From Leisingera sp. ANG59 (GTDB lineage Bacteria; Pseudomonadota; Alphaproteobacteria; Rhodobacterales; Rhodobacteraceae), in assembly GCF_013317235.1 (NCBI RefSeq), contig NZ_WLCM01000021.1, positions 1 through 64,000 of the forward strand: 64,000 nucleotides of DNA. The letters are read 5' to 3'. Made by a program: the position numbers and the translations under genes. Every line of letters begins with the position of its first letter. The stretch's first letter is position 1. Shown one piece after another: positions 62,685 through 64,000 of the stretch. Under the pieces are notes generated by a model. The model was not told the DNA's origin, searched no databases, and worked only from the letters and a program-made list of their open reading frames with translations.

Positions 62685-62750
62685 CATGCCCCTAACCTGC
62701 CCGAAGGCAGCTTGGGACGCAGGGGCAGCCTGTCCCCCTGCACCCATTGC

Positions 62751-63293
62751 TCAGAGCGCCAATTCGGCCCGTAGCTTATGCATCAGCTTGGTCAGCGTTG
62801 CCTCATATTGTTCGCTTGTCAGCCGTCCCGCCTCGTCGAATTCCTTGCTGGACCCGGCCAAATGCACTTCGGGTCCTGTAATCAGCCGCGGCTGGAACGG
62901 CACCAGGAAGCCGCGCAGGATCATCTGCGCGCGCTCACCCCCGGCGCGGCCTGCCGCCGCCGACATCACCGCTACCGGCTTGTCGGCCCAAGGATTGCCC
63001 TCTGTGCGGCTAACCCAGTCTAGCGCGTTCTTCAGCACGCCCGACGGCCCTTTGTTGTATTCCGGAGTGGAAATCGCGATTACATCCGCCGCCGCGATTT
63101 GATCGGCCAGCACCTGCACTGAAGGCGGAATGCCCTCGGCTGCTTCGGCATCGCCATCGTAGAGCGGCAGGTTCAAATCGGCTTCCAACACCGATGCAGC
63201 CCCAAACACCCGCGCAGCTTCGGCCAGCAGCTTACGATTGGTGGCTTCGCGACGCAGCGATCCAGAGATGGTCAGCAAAACGGGGTCAGGCAT
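62751..63293 (-). CDS. NADPH-dependent FMN reductase (ChrR/azoreductase-like)
   Basis: A 180-residue flavodoxin-like reductase. The FMN phosphate loop is SGSLRREATNRKLL near residues 10-23, TPEYNKGPSGVLKNALDWVS at about 76-95 is the family hallmark, and AAAGRAGGERAQ follows. Such enzymes reduce quinones, chromate or azo compounds with NAD(P)H and may protect against oxidative stress. It appears monocistronic. Confidence 0.9.
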   Translation of the reverse strand: MPDPVLLTISGSLRREATNRKLLAEAARVFGAASVLEADLNLPLYDGDAEAAEGIPPSVQVLADQIAAADVIAISTPEYNKGPSGVLKNALDWVSRTEGNPWADKPVAVMSAAAGRAGGERAQMILRGFLVPFQPRLITGPEVHLAGSSKEFDEAGRLTSEQYEATLTKLMHKLRAELAL

Positions 63294-63414
63294 GCGGAGT
63301 TCCTTCTGTTCGCGTCAAGTTTGCCTCCATCATGTATGAGGCCGCCAGCAGCATGAAACAGCCAAGCCCGCGCAGTCCATGTGCAGCGTTGCGTAACGCG
63401 GGCGCTCCCGGAAC

Positions 63415-63444
63415 GAAAACAGCCCGTCCCCTTTGGGACGGGCT
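63415..63444 (-). terminator. Rho-independent terminator of the OmpA-family gene
   Basis: Ten-base perfect stem AGCCCGTCCC/GGGACGGGCT with loop AAAG (minus strand), followed by GTTTTC. It lies 25 bases past the OmpA-family stop. The T-run is short. Confidence 0.78.
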
Positions 63445-63469
63445 GCAATAACTCCAGACCGTTTCAGGC

Positions 63470-64000
63470 TCAGGCCGCCTGAGGGATCACCACCACTTCG
63501 ACGCGGCGGTTCTGCGCCTTGCCTTCCGGCGTCAGGTTCGAAGCCACTGGCTGGTTCTCTCCCCGGCCGATGATGCGCAGGCGGTTGTAGGGAACACCTC
63601 CGGCCTGAATCTGATCCGCCACCGCATTGGCGCGGCGTTCCGACAGGCCCTGGTTATACCCTGCATCGCCATCACTGTCGGTATGGCCGATCACCTGCAC
63701 AATGCTGTTGGGATAACGCACCAGGCTGTCGGCAACCCGGCGCAGGTCGCCCTGCACCGCCGGCGAGACCGCAGCACTGTCTGTCGCGAAAGTCAGATCG
63801 TTCGGGAACGACAGGATCAGCCTGTCACCGGTATTGACGATGGTTATGTCGTCATTGGCCAGCGTCTGACGCAGTTCGCGCTCCTGCGCGTCGAGCTGAT
63901 TGCCGATCACGCTGCCGGCAGCGGCACCTACCAGCGCGCCGGTCACGGCACCCAGGCCACGATCGGAGTCATTCGTCATGGCTCCGACACCCGCACCGAT
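63470..64000 (-). CDS. OmpA-family outer-membrane protein, 5' end beyond the window
   Basis: The frame stays open to the right edge, so 176 residues are visible and the N-terminus, probably a lipoprotein signal peptide, is missing. The visible start IGAGVGAMTNDSDRGLGAVTGALVGAAAGSVIGNQ is a glycine-zipper segment. An OmpA C-terminal domain follows with IGHTDSDGDAGYNQGLSERRANAVADQI and KAQNRRVEV, which bind peptidoglycan diaminopimelate. An internal ATG at 63979 is inside the zipper and unlikely to be the start. It resembles YiaD-type lipoproteins. Confidence 0.9.
   Translation of the reverse strand: MGAGVGAMTNDSDRGLGAVTGALVGAAAGSVIGNQLDAQERELRQTLANDDITIVNTGDRLILSFPNDLTFATDSAAVSPAVQGDLRRVADSLVRYPNSIVQVIGHTDSDGDAGYNQGLSERRANAVADQIQAGGVPYNRLRIIGRGENQPVASNLTPEGKAQNRRVEVVVIPQAA

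Noticed and set aside
1-64000. CRISPR arrays, tRNA or rRNA genes, insertion sequences, prophage
   Set aside because: No regularly spaced repeats, no recognisable RNA gene sequences and no transposase, integrase or phage proteins were seen on either strand.

Overview
The window is GC-rich chromosomal DNA with short intergenic gaps and many ATGA or TGATG stop/start overlaps. Gene content points to a marine alphaproteobacterium of the Rhodobacterales, Roseobacter group (Leisingera, Phaeobacter or Ruegeria-like). The markers are a Tpa/Xsc/TauR/SoeABC taurine pathway, a complete C-P lyase cluster, an Entner-Doudoroff operon and an ECF41 sigma factor next to a carboxymuconolactone-decarboxylase gene. 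This assignment is inference; no rRNA or tRNA gene was seen.

Layout. 1-566: a long inverted repeat with a 103-bp tandem duplication that scrambles the 5' part of a solute-binding protein gene, probably an assembly or contig-end artefact. 304-5112: peptide/nickel-type ABC transporter (binding protein and two permeases) ending in a CoA-transferase. 5319-7718: MscS-type channel. 8115-14628: seven tightly coupled + strand genes (four glycosyltransferases, a histidine phosphatase, a polysaccharide deacetylase and a methyltransferase), an unassigned glycan or glycolipid pathway. 14686-22699: phosphonate C-P lyase genes phnM, phnN, phnL, phnK, phnJ, phnI, phnH and phnG, with regulator phnF, a 2H-phosphoesterase (DUF1045) and a small membrane-protein ORF lying against the operon. 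22774-24988: tungstate transporter tupBCA. 25278-28741: nadABC, de novo NAD synthesis. 28804-32033: CocE-type hydrolase and a class III CoA-transferase. 32329-36300: zwf-edd-eda, Entner-Doudoroff, without pgl. 36415-37085: FrnE-like oxidoreductase split by a frameshift. 37110-39217: aminotransferase plus beta-keto acid cleavage enzyme.

39509-55263 is the organosulfonate region. Tpa deaminates taurine to sulfoacetaldehyde; Xsc converts this to acetyl phosphate and sulfite; Pta makes acetyl-CoA; SoeABC oxidises sulfite to sulfate; TauE-like and YeiH-like membrane proteins are likely sulfite/sulfate exporters. TauR is encoded between tpa and xsc, and matching TauR-type direct repeats with identical 23-bp spacing lie upstream of both tpa and xsc. 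An SDR, an ArsR/permease pair and a possible LAS-type peptidase interrupt this region on the opposite strand. Taurine uptake genes and alanine dehydrogenase are not in the window.

55382-64000: ECF41 sigma factor module, dapA, lytic transglycosylase, EamA transporter, a split MnmC-like pair (mnmD and an FAD oxidase, divergent), an FMN reductase, and an OmpA-family gene cut by the right edge. Three dispersed GC-rich hairpins of similar sequence sit in intergenic gaps at 5225, 41899 and 62668.
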